Positions 44,173-56,758 are shown, numbered from the stretch's first letter. The stretch: DNA of 64,000 nucleotides from Pogona vitticeps (GCF_051106095.1 NC_135787.1:173685001-173749000), one strand, 5' to 3'. A program made the numbers and translations. The notes: generated from the sequence alone by a model not told the origin.

Positions 44173-45687
44173 AGATCAAGTTGCCATTAAGACAAAAGAT
44201 GATTGTTAAAAGCCGAAGATCTGAAGCATTCTACCTGACTCACCCAATGTGACAATCAGCAGTGTCTAGGAACAAAAGGAACTGGTGCATCCAACGGATC
44301 TGATTCTGAAGGAGAAACTGCAACCTCAAGATGTACAAAAATAAATCTCGATTTATTTCAATTTAAGATTGTCCAACGTGTTTCAGCCTGAATTTATGGC
44401 CTTCTTTAGGGGTTGTGGAAGCAAAAGACAGAAACAAAAAATGGGACAACACACCGCCAGTTTTACATTTATACATTGCATTGCATATAATCATCTAAAA
44501 CCTTATACATTTTAACAGGGTCTGCAGGAATTTCTCTGTAGGGTGGGTGAATGGTAGAGGGGAAATGCAAACATAATTTGCACCCATAGGTCTCACCACT
44601 ACAAAGCAGAATGTCTGTCTGGGTGTGGTTACAAATAATTTTAGGATTCAGGGGTGAGGTGAACTCCAAGACAAGAGACTTTGAAATTCTCTTTCTGTTT
44701 AAATCAGTGGAACCTACAGCAAAAATGTTGACTCCATAGATGGTTTCCTTCAGGACATGCGGTTCCACCCCCACAAATTCCCCCCTGCCAATGAGTCACG
44801 GTTCCACGCATACAGAGTATGTTGAGTCCTCATGGAAAGGTTTTGTAGCTCCCCTCTCCCATCATCAGCTTTCCCCTCAAAAACTTTATCTTTGTTTGCT
44901 TGCTTGTTTACTTCAGCAAAACTGAAAGAGTCTGCTAGTCCTACTGATAAAGATGAAGATTTCTGTGGCATAATCCTTCAATATATGTGAAAACTGTTGC
45001 ATCTCTCTTTTTTCTGACAGGGCCAGTCCTACCCTTAAGTATAGTGAGGAAGCTGCTCTAGGTAGCAGATGATAGAGCCTCCAACCCCATTTTTCTTGAT
45101 CCCCTCCTGTTTCTCTGTCTTCAACAACAGAGTGGAATGGATGCAGGGGAGTCTAATGACTATGGTTATGTGAGGCCTCTGGACCTCTCTGGGTTTTTAC
45201 CCTGAATTTGACGGCTCATATCTTGCTGGAGTTGTGGAGGTACACAATGCTGCTTCCCTACTACTACACATTTCGGCAACAGGATACTAACCTACAGGAG
45301 CTACCAAAGGCACCAAACCTATTTGGGGATAAAGTTCAACAACTCGGATGACTTCTGTAAAGTTCAGCATAAAACCTGAGAGCAGATTTAACACTTCTGT
45401 GAAATTAGAATCACTATCCTACCCTGATGGTGAATGCTATAAACCCTATCATGTTTCACCTCAGACTAACCTGCTGTCTTCAGAGGTGGCGGGTGGCTAT
45501 CCAGTTACTGGTTCTATAACAAAAACTTCAATGTCTAGTCCAGTTTGCATGGTGTGTGTGCCATTTTTTCTTTTACCTCAGGCAGCAAAATACTGTAACA
45601 AGCTGTGTTCTGTTGCTCATACTAGAATTCATGGTGTGGCTGGAGGTGGAGGCGATAGTCTTGGAGGTATTTTTACATCCCAATAAT
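44173..45687. other. no gene recognised; possible retroelement 3' patch
   Basis: 44330-44440 (agattgtccaacgtgtttca, cctgaatttatggccttctt in reverse) resembles the 3' untranslated region of Penelope-like elements. Nothing else supports it. The 101-residue - frame at 44469-44774 has no family match I know. Confidence 0.35.
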
Positions 45688-45912
45688 AATAATCATGTGC
45701 TGTCAAGTCAATTCTGACCTATGGCAACCCTTTCTGGGGTTTTCCAGGTAGAGAGTACTTTGGTTTACCATTCCCTTCTCCCTGGGGGCACCCTGGGATT
45801 CTGGAAATTGCCCAAAGCCACACAGGCTGGCTCTTCTCTCCCTGGAAGCACAGTGGGGAATTGAACCCCCAGCCTCTGGCTCTGCATCCAGATATCTAAG
45901 CCACACAGCTAT
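45688..45912 (-). repeat. tRNA-derived SINE, family B, full length
   Basis: In reverse it shows the (att)n tail, gtgctgtcaagtcaattctg, gtggggaattgaacccccag (B box region) and gatatctaagccacacagct. Confidence 0.82.
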
Positions 45913-45929
45913 CCAGCAAGCTTACTAAA

Positions 45930-47165
45930 ATTATTATTTTTAATTTATTTTATTGATTTAACTTATATGCCGCCCACTCTACCCAAAGCTCTCTGGGCGG
46001 CTTACAACAATTAAAATACAATAAAAAGATACAACAATTAAATATAATTAAAATATATACTCTAAAAATTGCCATCAGGACCCACAGTTGATATAATTTG
46101 AATTAAAAGCCTTCCGGAACAGTAAGGTTTTGACCTGGCGCCGAAATGTCATCAGTGTCGGCGCCAGACGAATCTCAATTGGGATGGCGTTCCATAGTCT
46201 GGGGGCAGCTGCCGAAAAGGCCCTTTGTTGACAAGCCATCCCTCTTACCCCCTTGAGGGATGGCTCTTTCAAAAGGGCCCCCTGGCTAGATCTTAACTGC
46301 CAGGTAGGTTCATATGGAAGGAGGCGGTCCTTCAGGTATCCAGGGCCCAAGCCATTTAGGGCTTTATATGTCAAAACAAGCAGTTTGAATTGGGCCCGGG
46401 CTGCAACTGGTAGCCAATGTAATTTAAACACAATCGGCTTGATATGTCCCCTAGCGGTCCCATCACTCACCAGCCATGCAGCTCAATTCTGGACCAGTTG
46501 CAGTCACCGGACAGTCCCACATAGAGTGTATTGCAGTAATCTATACGAGATGTTACCAGTGCGTGTGTAACTTTCATGAGACGCCACTTGTCAAGGTAGG
46601 GCTGTAGCTGGTATAATTTCTGTAGCTGAAGGAAGGCGCCCCTGGTCACCGAGTCCACCTGGGCTTCCAGAGTTAGACTGGGGTCCAGGAGCACCCCCAG
46701 GCTGTGGACCCTGTCCCTTAGGGGGAGTGTAACCCCGTTCAGGGCAGAGAAATGGCCCTCCAACCTTTCTGGCGAAGCACCCACTAACAGCACTTCCGTC
46801 TTGTCTGGATTGAGTTTCAGTTTATCAACCCTCATCCACTCCATTATCAGGTCCAGACACGAGTTCAGCACAGAAACCGCCTCACCTGGATTGGTGGAAA
46901 ACAAGAGGTAGAGCTGAGTGTCATCAGTATATTGCTGACTCCTCAGCCCAAACCTCCTGATGACCTCTCCCAATGGTTCCATGTAGATGCTAAACAGCAT
47001 GGGGGACAGTATCAAGCCCTGAGGAACTCCATGACATAAACACCATGGGACAGAGCAACTGTCCCCAGCACCACCCTCTGGAAACGGTCAGCCAGGAAGG
47101 AGCAGAACCACCGTAAACATCATGGATGAGGGCAGTGTTATTTTGTACTGACCTGATGTTCATCA
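45930..47165 (-). mobile_element. L2-clade LINE, 5'-truncated
   Basis: The - strand frames encode ILSPMLFSIYMEPLGEVIRR, SQQYTDDTQLYLLFS (catalytic YADD changed to YTDD), MRVDKLKLNPDKTEVLLVGA, HSLGVLLDPSLTLEAQVDSV and SRIDYCNTLYVGL. A second frame gives LHWLPVAARAQFKLLVLTY, KALNGLGPGYLKDRL and RAFSAAAPRLWNAIPIEIRL. The 3' end has the ctctgggcggcttacaac motif in reverse with an aaataa tail. This is the best-preserved L2 copy here but is still broken. Confidence 0.9.
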
Positions 47166-47393
47166 ACAGCACCGTGTGGCTCAAGGGTTTGCTGATATGG
47201 TCACCTGATACTATCTGGTTGGGAGTAGGAGTAGGATAGATGCAAAATATCTAACCTCTCTTCTCCTATGTGGGCATGTTCTACCCCTACCGCCATTCCT
47301 TCCCCTACCCACCTCAATGGCTGCCCCCTCCAATGCCATCCCCCCTTCCTGTTCTCTCAGATCCACTGTGGGTCTCTATATAACCTGATGGCA

Positions 47394-47498
<105 letters not shown>

Positions 47499-47529
47499 CA
47501 TTCTCTTTTTCGTTGCACTTATACCGGTA

Positions 47530-47640
47530 TGTTGTTTTTAATCTGTTTGGAAGCTGCCTAGAGTGGTTGCAAGAACAAATAGGCGGGATATAAATAAACA
47601 AATAAACAAACAAACAAACAAGCAAGCAAGCCACCACCAC
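47530..47640 (+). repeat. LINE 3' tail (L2-like) with AAAC/AAGC units
   Basis: tctgtttggaagctgcctag, agtggttgcaagaacaaata, then ggcgggatataaataaacaa and tetranucleotide units resemble the final bases of an L2-type element. Confidence 0.6.
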
Positions 47641-48614
47641 CACCCTTCCAAAGCCCCTTCTCCCCTCCAAGCCAGGCGCCTGATGCTGAGGATGGGGTGA
47701 GGCAGCCAGAAGCAGCGAGGGCCCAGTCCTTCAAGGCCGAGGGAGTCCAGGCCAAACTCCCCTATTTATATCCTAGAAAGTGTTTATATGGGGAAGAAGA
47801 ATGGCCATGGCAAAACTAATCTACTCAGTTGTTTGATTTCCTCTCCATCCAGAGGGAAGAGGTATTGCCAAAGGAAGGAAACTCAAATGTCTTGTTACAT
47901 CACGGGCAGACCTTGAAAAGCCTTTTGGTATTCTCATAAAGCTTGTGTAACTAATAGACAGGATGCCAGAGTGCATCTCAGTCAGGTTCCTGGTTATGCA
48001 CTTGATTGCACAACTGAGATGCGCCCCAGCACCTCATCATTTAGCCACAAGAAGCCACAACAAGTGACGAAGTCCTCACAGAAACATCAACAGTATTCTG
48101 CCATGTCTGCTATGATAGCAGTGGTTAGATTTGGTGGGGCCATGATGGTCTGCGCTCTGTGCTCTGAGAAATCACCTCCCTCACTGGCTTCCCATAATCA
48201 AGGGTGGACAAACTGCAGACTTCCCTCCAGGTGTTCCACCCTAACTCCCACCAACCCTTACTTATGTAGCCAGTGGTGCAGAATACCAGGAGTCATACTC
48301 CAACAGTACCAGGTGGCCTGTACTCTGCCCACCTTGATGTCAAGCAATGGGGCAATTTTTCTTGATGCCTCTGGATTTCTTGGGTGTCCTTCTCCAAATA
48401 CCTCTGTTGTAGAGGATGACAGTATGCTGTAATACGGGGCAGAAACACCACATGTTTAGAATATGGAAAGTCCCAGGGGAGATTTATGGCATCCCCAGGT
48501 AGGAAAGAAACTCCGATCCAAAATCCTAAGAAGACATTGCCATTCAGTGTCAGTCATGTTGGGCCCAATAGACCGACAGTGTGATTCAGCATAAATTAGA
48601 TTTTTAGATAGATT
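47641..48614. other. no gene recognised
   Basis: A 153-residue + frame at 47971-48432 shows no domain. Its surroundings lack convincing splice sites, and I treat it as chance. Confidence 0.4.
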
Positions 48615-49048
48615 AGGTATCCTTCAGTCTCAAGAGACAATGGTAATGCGCTCTGAATGGAGGACTTGGAACACTGTCTAGTGTGGTTGAGAAGGCCAAT
48701 TCGAGAGTGACCATCCCTTCCACACTGAAGACAAATACCATCTGTCCCCAGTCCACCTCGCTGATTTTGCTGCTTCCGGGACTGCCTCTTTGCCTCGGCC
48801 CGGTGAACAAGGGTCTCTTCAAATTGGGAGAGGCCATGCTTCATCGCCTGCCTCCAGGAAACTCAGATGTCAGAGTTTCCCATCTGTTGAGGTCCATTCC
48901 TAAGGCCTTCAGATACCACTTGCAGATATCCTTGTATCACAGCCGTGGTCTCCCTCTGGGGCACTTTCCCTGCACTAATTCTCCATACAGGAGATCTTTT
49001 GGAATCCGACTATCAGCCATTCTCACGACATGCCCAAGCCAATGTAGA
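48615..49048 (-). mobile_element. 435-bp LINE C-terminal unit (copy 3)
   Basis: The - strand frames give HWLGHVVRMADSRIPKDLLY, GELVQGKCPRGRPRL, then HGLSQFEETLVHRAEAKRQS and LQCGRDGHSRIGLLNHTRQC. The unit starts at catctacattggcttgggc and ends at gactgaaggatacct with a short ctaatctatcta tail on the - strand, matching the other copies. Confidence 0.78.
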
Positions 49049-50276
49049 TGTTGCTGTTTCAATAATGTATACATGCTAAAAAGATTCAGTATAAGAGAGA
49101 GAGAAAATCCTCTGCCCAGTCTTTTTTTTTTGGGGGGGGGGGGCTGGATCCAGCTTTGCTGTAAATATGACATGCTAGTAAAGCTTTAAATGTCTCTCCC
49201 AGCCCAGCCCAGCCAATCCCTGCAAGGCTTACATATCAATTCTCTTCTGGCTCATGAAAGGGAGGTTACGTTGGCTAGCAAGCCAAATAACCTCTCACTG
49301 AAACTAGTACTGTATATCTTCTCTGAAAAGGTACAGAGAGTCCTCAGAATTGCTAACTTCACCGTTTTTGTACTAGCCCTGGTAAAATAACCCCGAGGAA
49401 ACATTGCCAAAAACAACAACCCAGATTCACTCCTTCTCATGTCGCCTTGGCCAAATCGTACAAAACCACAGATCTGGAATATGTCAGGGCTGAATCGGTG
49501 GTTATGCAAACTAAGTTGATCTTATGAGTACAATCAAGAGACAGGGTTCGAAATCTACACGGATGGAGCTGCCAACTCAGCAAAGGAATCATTTGTCCCT
49601 TATTCCAGCCTCCATCCTACCCCACTAACCCCAAGAGCCATTATAATCTTTCCTAGAGTTGGTCAGACTGCTCTACGAGTATTTATAAAGCAAACAAGAA
49701 TACCCAGAGTGTCTTGTTCTGTTTTTGTTTCCAGAAAAACATGGCAAAGCTGTTATTCCGTGTCTCTTCCACCACCCTGCATTGTTTTTCAAATAAACCA
49801 TAAAAGAATACATTTTATTTCTCCATGCTGTCCAAAACTGCTGGGCTCCGTTTCATCTTTCCATCCCTGCCTCTTTCCAGGATCTGTCTCTGATCTCGAC
49901 AATCTCATCTCACAGCTTGTAAAAGTTATTTTTGGGTCTACAACTTCCAGGATGCCTCAACTGTCATGGCTACTAACTATCCTGGCTGGGACATTTTGAG
50001 AGTCATAGTGTCCTCCCCCCAGCAATGTTTCCAACCTCTGTCCTCTACCCAGATAATTCAGAAGTGGCCATCCTACCAAGGATTATAATTTCATTGTATT
50101 CTCTGTCATTAGGACTTTGTGTAGGCAAAGGGACCATGAGAACTTGCAGAACTGCTAACCAGTCAGAGAAGACAACCATACAGCTATGTGCCTCAGTGGT
50201 CCAACCAGCCATTGTGCTGTGTTTCCCCTGAATATGGACAAGGGGAACCCAGCTTCACATTCGCAGTCAAAGCAAA
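49049..50276. other. no gene recognised
   Basis: Intronic sequence with a poly-T/poly-G stretch at 49122-49143. No family signal. Confidence 0.4.
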
Positions 50277-50525
50277 AAGCAAAAGCAAAGGGTGCTGCTT
50301 ATATACCGCCCCATAGTGCTTCAAGCACTCTCTGGGCGGTTTACAATTTAATTATGCAGGCTACACATTGCCCCCCCCCCCCGCGAGCTGGGTACTCATT
50401 TTACCGACCTCGGAAGGATAGAAGGCTGAGTCAATTTTGAGCCGGCTACCTGGGATTTGAATCCCAGGTCGTGAGCACAGTTTTAGCTGCAGTACAGCGG
50501 TTTAACCACTGCGCCAGGAGGCTCC
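50277..50525 (-). repeat. tRNA-derived SINE, family A, full length
   Basis: The best-preserved copy. On the - strand: gagcctcctggcgcagtggt head, B-box-like gggattcaaatcccaggtag, ggtcggtaaaatgagtaccc, the poly-G patch, tgtagcctgcataattaaat and aaccgcccagagagtgcttg. Confidence 0.87.
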
Positions 50526-51314
50526 AACAAGCAAAGCACACTGGGTAACTACGGTCCAGTTCTGCTCTTCTAGCAGTGATTTTGTGAACATAATGCTGCT
50601 GGGAGAAACATAAACATTTCCCTAAGCAGCTTGGAATACAGGCATGATATAAATGCAAGAAATTAATTCAAGAAAAGGTAAGCTGATAGGTTCCCTACCT
50701 TATAAAGGGGCTTCAGCTTCCCTCCTGCCCTGCAGACAAGAAACCAGGTTAGAAAGCACAGCAAACCACTGTATTTCTTAGAAAAGCACTTCATAAATCA
50801 GCATGACCAGATACCGTGCACAACAATAAGTTCTCCTTTATCTGATGTTTCCCAATCTGTTACTGCTTCCAGGTTGACACCTACATTTTTTTTTTACAAG
50901 AGGCTGCCAGCAGTACGTATTGTTTTTTACTTAGAAGCTGGATGTGTTCTGGTGGTTTGATATTTTCTAGGAAACTGTTATACATTTCTTTTCTTTCTTT
51001 CTTTTTTTTCTTGCCAGATGGAAATTCTAAAAATGATCTCTTATATAATTTGTGTCTTTGAGGTTGGCTTTTAAAAATTGCCAGTCAACACGGCCCATGC
51101 TATCTGAGAAGACTTCAGGGTACTTTCATTGCAATTTGTTTTATTTATTTTTTTAAATTTCTTTTTGCAAATTTCCCAGATTCTTTTTCTCACTCTTACG
51201 TCTGGTGTTCTGCCCCCAAATCGGAAGGGGAAATAAAAGCAGGCTCTTAGAGAAGTCCAGTTAACCATCTGTTGGTTGGGAGAAAACAGGGCAAAATCCC
51301 CACTCTGTCACAAA
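50526..51314. other. no gene recognised
   Basis: Intronic sequence with pyrimidine-rich patches near 50980-51015. Confidence 0.4.
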
Positions 51315-51455
51315 ATTAGTGGCATGGCCTTGGGCCAGTCACATATTTCCAGCATGAATTACCTCACAGGATTGTTTAGAATACAGTGGGTAGGAGGAGG
51401 ACTCTGCACACTGTCTCAAGCCATTGAAGAAAAGTAAGATATGGATGTAACAAAA
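51315..51455 (+). repeat. MIR/Sauria-type SINE remnant
   Basis: ggcatggccttgggccagtc, acctcacaggattgtttaga and gaaaagtaagatatggatgt occur in the usual order. The tRNA-like head is only hinted at. Confidence 0.55.
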
Positions 51456-51891
51456 ACAACCCTAGATCACAGTTCTAAGGAGGAGGACCTGAACCCAGTT
51501 CTGCAGAGTCCACTACAGAGCAGTGTGTACACACAGTTAGAGGACTTCCACATCAGCAGCTCTCCATTTCTTTACATTTTGGGGCCAGAATCCAGCCTGT
51601 GAGCCATGGTTGAGAGAAGGGAGGAAGCAAGCATTCAGATGCTAAACTCACTGCACCCACTGAGATCCCATTTCCTCCTCTGTCACTGCTTTCCCTGAGA
51701 TGTATTTCCCTAGGAACAGCAGGGAGAGCAGAGAAATACCTTACCCCGAGACCTCGGCTGGTGGCCTGGCACTTCCTCTGAGGCAATTTTTAAAAATTAG
51801 GAACTAGAGGCATGAACTGGTGCTGAAAAAAATGATTTCTACAAAGCGAATGTGCAGATGGTAGCATCTCATAGGAATCTTTTTATGTAAT
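51456..51891. other. no gene recognised
   Basis: Intronic sequence. The - frame at 51553-51786 has no domain. Confidence 0.4.
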
Positions 51892-52178
51892 CATCCTCAA
51901 CATCCTAGAACTACAGAGCTGGAAGGGACCCTACGGCTCATCAAGCCCAGCCCCTGTCAAGGAGGCACAGTGGGGAACTGAACTCCCAACCTCTGGCTCC
52001 ACAGCCAGTTACCTAAACCACTGGTTCTTAACCTTGAGTTACTCAAGAGTTTTGGACTGCAACTCCCAGAAGCCTTCACCACCAGCTGTGCTGACTGGGG
52101 TTTCTGGGAGTTGCAGTTCAAAAGCATCCGAGTAACAAAGGTTAAGAACCACTGACCTAAACCACTGATCTATCCAGC
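51892..52178 (-). repeat. tRNA-derived SINE, family C, interrupted
   Basis: In reverse: catcctagaactacagagct, ggaagggaccctacggctca, cagtggggaactgaactccc and ctctggctccacagccagtt. The head is split from the body by a 136-bp hAT MITE and resumes after 52162 with cactgatctatccagcag. Confidence 0.85.
52019..52154. mobile_element. hAT MITE, 136 bp, with perfect 8-bp duplication
   Basis: The ends are cactggttcttaacc and its inverse ggttaagaaccactg. The inner pair is ttttggactgcaactcccag / ctgggagttgcagttcaaaa. The octamer acctaaac occurs directly on both sides (52011-52018 and 52155-52162). It sits inside the family C SINE, so it is younger than that SINE copy. Confidence 0.93.
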
Positions 52179-53431
52179 AGTTCTATCTCCTCATACTTTT
52201 GTTTTGGGTTTGTGGGGCATGCACATGAGTGCCTGGGTGTGTAAATCAATGTGGCCAGCACATATACGGTGAAATTTCAGGGAAGGGAATGAAAAAAATC
52301 CTGAAGGATAGATTTAATTTTCCCATGGGGAAAAAATCTACACTGGACAGTGTAAGAAAAAACTGGTATCAAATTCTTTCACTTTTGGAATGAGGGGAAT
52401 GTGTCTAAAATCAAGGTTTTCCTCACCCTTAATGCCAAGAGCTGCACAGTGCAAAGTTTTGCATGGAGCCTACAGAATTAGAGAGCAATAATTCCTCTGC
52501 ATGACAGGTATGCCATGTTCAACTCCAAGCTGGATTTCTCCATCAAATGAGGGCTACCACCTCTATGAAAGGAGCAGTAGTAGGTGGAAAGAAGGGGCTT
52601 CATCGCTTGGATACTGAATCTAGCTTCTCGTGACCTTTGTTCTAGTTTGGGGGAGACAGTAACAGTAGAAAACAAACAGTTTCTGTCCAAATAATACCTT
52701 CAGTTGTGGTTTCTTGAAATTCAATAAACATGTTGGACAGTGCAATGTGAATGAGGCATTTTTGTTACTCAAACAGTAAAGTAGGTTTAAATTAGATATG
52801 TAAGTAAGTGATGTATACATTTCACATCTCCCTGGGGAAAAATGGAAAATTATGCTCCACCCTCCCCCCCAATTATGGATTCAATATTCTCACATATTTT
52901 ATATCTCTGTTTACAATTCAGCAGATTGGAAGCAATAATCAGCTCCCTGGGTCATCTGTGGTAGACTGGAATGTATTATTTAATAACGTCCAAAAGAGGA
53001 AAAGTTGTGTAGACTCCCTGCCCCCTTTTCAGAATAAAATCTGTTTTACTTAATTACTAAAGTATCTCCATATTACTCTGAATCTCAAGATCTTAGAGAA
53101 CGCACAGTCAATAAAAGCAACTTTAAAACAGTTATAAAACAATAGAAATCATTTAGAACAACCCGCCACAATTAGAACAAAAGAGTCAGCAAACATACGC
53201 AATAAACAGAAAATGAAACCCACAGTCCAACAGACCAGAACAAGCCATGATTACTGGACTCCAAAAGTTTCAGGGAACAGCCAAGTTTTAGCTTGGCACC
53301 AAAATGAGGCCAACGGCAATACCGATCAGACGTCCTGATAAATTAGGTTGCTAAACGAAGGAAGCAGAGTAGGATGGGTAATAGGGTCGCCAAATGAAAA
53401 AGGAAGACAGGGCTTCTGTATCAGCAGCAGC
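52179..53431. other. no gene recognised; possible LINE tail near 53100-53345
   Basis: 53100-53340 (ttaaaacagttataaaacaa ... gttttagcttggcaccaaaa) resembles the reverse of an old L2-type 3' end (a gcggca/aaaatga-like coding edge), but it is too degraded to delimit. Confidence 0.35.
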
Positions 53432-53572
53432 AGCAGCGTTTTAGAACTGCAGAGGTGGAAGGAACCTTATGGATCATGGAGTCGAGCCTTTGTCAAAGAG
53501 TCACAGAGAGGAATCGAATTCCCAAGCGCTGGCTCTGCAGCCAGAGACCTAAACCACTGAGCTATCCATGGA
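53432..53572 (-). repeat. tRNA-derived SINE, family C
   Basis: In reverse: the cagcagcagcag tail, agaactgcagaggtggaagg, aaccttatggatcatggagt, cagagaggaatcgaattccc and cctaaaccactgagctatcc. Confidence 0.8.
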
Positions 53573-53904
53573 AGAGGGAATCCCAACAGGTATAGCTTTG
53601 TCAGGCAAACTGCACTTGTCCACATGCATGCATGCATTCATCCAAACAATAGCTAAAGCTGCTGGAGCCCTCTCTTCTTTTTCACATGGCCTCCCTAGAA
53701 GGGGATTTGATAGCCAGATGCAGAAAAAGGTGGAACTCCTGCACTCTTAATGCCTCTGTATAAGAGAGGATTTTGTCTATCTACACTTATCGACATCTTT
53801 CTTTTCCTTATGATCATTGAATAGGACAACTTCTAAGCAATGGTTCTTGGAAAGTTGTGTGACATGCAAGATGCCTGGTCCATCATTGTTTGGGGGCTCC
53901 TGTT

Positions 53905-54160
53905 GGGCAAAATCCCGCCAACCTAGCGGTTTGAAAGCATGCAAATGCAAGTAGATAAATAGGGACCACCTCGGTGGGAAGGTAACAGCGTTCCGTGTCT
54001 AAGTCGCACTGGCCATGTGACCACGGAAGATTGTCTTCGGACAAAATGCTGGCTCTATGGCTTGGAAACGGGGATGAGCACCGCCCCCTAGAGTCGAACA
54101 CGACTGGACTAAATGTCAAGGGGAACCTTTACCTTTACCTTTACCTTTACCTTTACCGTT
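53905..54160 (+). repeat. tRNA-derived SINE, family D, 3' two-thirds
   Basis: aaatcccgccaacctagcgg, gcatgcaaatgcaagtagat, ggtgggaaggtaacagcgtt, ccgtgtctaagtcgcactgg, gtcgaacacgactggactaa and a (tttacc)n tail. The tRNA-like head is missing. Confidence 0.85.
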
Positions 54161-54689
54161 GGGCAAAAGGTAGATGACACTTCTGGTGACTCTATATGCA
54201 TAATAGGTGCTTCCAGGGGTGACTTGTCTTTTGCCTTCTGCAGTTAAAAAGAACAGATAACAAATAATCAGTTTATCTGCCTTTATGTTAGGACATGGTC
54301 TGTGTTAGGCATGGTTTCTTGCTTAAACCTGCGTGGCACAATTTTGTCTCTGCTCTACTACTTTTACAGTCACCTCCCAGAATTATTTATTGGCACCCAT
54401 TGCTGGTGATTTTGGGAGCTGCACTTAAAAACCATAACTTTTAAAAGCTTTAATATCTCTTCAACCTTTTCACTGTGGGAACAAGCCAGGGATAAATATT
54501 GTTTTATATTAGTCCATCACAACAAGCCATGATTTAAACAAGCCAACAACAAACAGTGGATGCAAATTATGACTTGTCGTTGGCCAGCAAACTGTTGCCT
54601 GTTAACAGAGTCAGGTTTGCATAGCACAGTAAGCCTGGTTTCAACTACCACACCTTGATTTTCTATTATATGAATCACTGTAGCACTCT
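54161..54689. other. no gene recognised
   Basis: AT-rich intronic sequence. Confidence 0.4.
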
Positions 54690-54870
54690 GAACACATACA
54701 TCTCTTTTGAAGCTAAGCAGAATCAGGGCTGATTAGAATTTAGATGGGAGACGACCAGAAAAATGCTAGGATTTCAAGTACGGCTAGGAAAGACTCCTGA
54801 GATACTAGTTATCTACCATAGTACTGTCAGCATTGACTCACTACGAGACAGCTTCCTATGTTCTTCCATG
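54690..54870 (+). repeat. 5S rRNA-derived SINE remnant
   Basis: gaagctaagcagaatcaggg, gctgattagaatttagatgg and gagacgaccagaaaaatgct line up with the middle of vertebrate 5S rRNA (gaagctaagcagggtcgggc, ttagtacttggatgggagac). After this the sequence changes to a non-5S part ending near cgagacagcttcctatgttc. A 5S-like head joined to an unrelated body fits a 5S-derived (SINE3-type) element. The 5' third of 5S is degraded. It is not a working 5S gene. Confidence 0.65.
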
Positions 54871-55439
54871 CTGGGAATATGATCAGTATAAAACACATTT
54901 GCCTGATGCTTTTAAAAAGCCACCTTGAACGGGCGTAACAGAGAACAGATTGCATTTCTGAGCAGCTTAATTGATTCTGTCTGCATGTAGGAGCCACAGT
55001 TTTTCTCTTTCCTCCAAGTATTCTGTATTGACATTTTGCCATGCTATGATATCATGTGAATGCTGAGGCCAAGCAGCTAAATCAGCTTCTTCCTTTTTGT
55101 GCTTCACATCACAGCTTCAGTTTCTTTGTGATTCACTTTCATTAGTAAAAGACAATTGCTCTTGTATCCCCAGTGTATACAAATGAAATCATCAAATGGA
55201 GTAGTATATTTTACAGCCACTTTGAACATAACTGTAAGAACAGGTAACCCTTCATCTCCCAGGAATGAGAGTTTGAGATTTTACATTTAATTAGAACAAG
55301 TTGTGTTTGTTGCTATTAGACAACTTTAGCTCAGAAAGAGATTTAAACAAGAGGCTTTAATTTTATGCATGTGTAATTACGAACATGTATATACATGTAT
55401 AATTATTAACATTTAATAATTATAGAAAATAAATAAATA
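54871..55439. other. no gene recognised
   Basis: AT-rich intronic sequence. Confidence 0.4.
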
Positions 55440-55682
55440 ATAATAATAATCACGTACCATCAAGTCAATTGTGACTTACAGTGACCCTTTTTTGGGGGGG
55501 TTTCCAGGTAGAGGATACTCAGAAATGGATTTACCATTCCTTTCTTCTGGGGGCGCCCTGGGACTGTGCAGCTTGCCCAAGGCCACACAGGCCGGCTCTG
55601 CTCACAGGAGGCACAGTGGGGAATCAAACTCCCAACCTTTGGCTCCACAGCCAGAGGCCTAAACCACTGAGTTATCCAGATA
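55440..55682 (-). repeat. tRNA-derived SINE, family B, full length
   Basis: In reverse: the (aat)n tail, accatcaagtcaattgtgac, gcttgcccaaggccacacag, ggggaatcaaactcccaacc, ggctccacagccagaggcct and ccactgagttatccag. Confidence 0.87.
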
Positions 55683-56758
55683 GCAAGTATAGAACAGAGT
55701 ACAATTGAATTTGAAACTTTTAGGGAGCATGGCCAGTGGAAAGGAGTCAGTCATTGGCCCTTCCTAATGCCTACCCTCTCCCCTTACAAATTCATCAAAA
55801 TGGCTATTGAGTGGCAATTTTGCTTCAAAACAAGGATATACTGGCTGGACCCCCAGGACATAGTCTTCTCCTTCCTTGTGATGAGATCTACTGTTTTTCT
55901 GTTTAAATTATAATAATTATTTCTAATTGTTCATCAAGCCACCGGTAGTGAGAATGTTGGGCCAGGACTCAGAAGACCTGAGTTGAAATCCTTACTTGCA
56001 CACAAAGCGCGGTTATCACCAGCCCATCCTGCTTTCTCAGCCTTTCTGTACTTAATCCTGAAAACTACATCATGGATAGTAGCCTTGTAGGCCACCTTTT
56101 GCTCATTGGTGGAAAATGGAGGATGGGAACAAACAAATTAGCTTGGCCAGAATTCTGTTAGTTATGCTTCCATTAGCATAACTTCCATTGGCAAATTGCT
56201 ACAAATCAAGGAATCAGCATAGGCATTTGCCATCAAACACCAGTCATGTGATTCGATATGTGATAGCAAATTCCTACACTTATTTCTTGTGATAGCTTAC
56301 TGGTTGCCATAAAAATGTATGGTGATGGAGTTAACATCAGTGTAAATATGTAATGGGATTCTGGCTGCCTATTTTTCAGCACTCTTTACCTCTATACCAT
56401 GCTGGCTAAATACATTTAACAAATGCAAATACTGTAATGTACAAATCTCTAGCTTCTTTTTGATGGTACTGTTCTTTGTAGGCTATGTCTAAGTGGCCTT
56501 TTTAATAGGTAGCACTTGTACCCTTATCACTGGGTCATGCTTTTTCTGCGGCATTCTGATATACTCATTCTGTATTTCTGTTTTTGGTCTGAAGAGAATT
56601 GCTATTTAAAGGTAAACATATTGAATTTTTTTTTCTTTCCTTTTTTGACAAAAACTCTTTGGAGGTATCTCTATGAAAATCTGCTGTGTGTGGATTATGA
56701 ATAAGAAACTAAAGCTGGCATATCTCTCTCGATCTTTCCCTCCCTCTTCTAATTGCAG
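55683..56758. other. end of intron 1; no further gene recognised
   Basis: Intronic sequence up to the exon 2 acceptor. A faint MIR-like patch around 55960-56110 is not delimitable. Confidence 0.4.

Noticed and set aside
47971-48432. 153-residue + frame
   Set aside because: No family signal and no clear exon boundaries.
54690-54870. Functional 5S rRNA gene
   Set aside because: Several conserved positions are changed, the 5' third is lost, and there is no proper 3' end or terminator.
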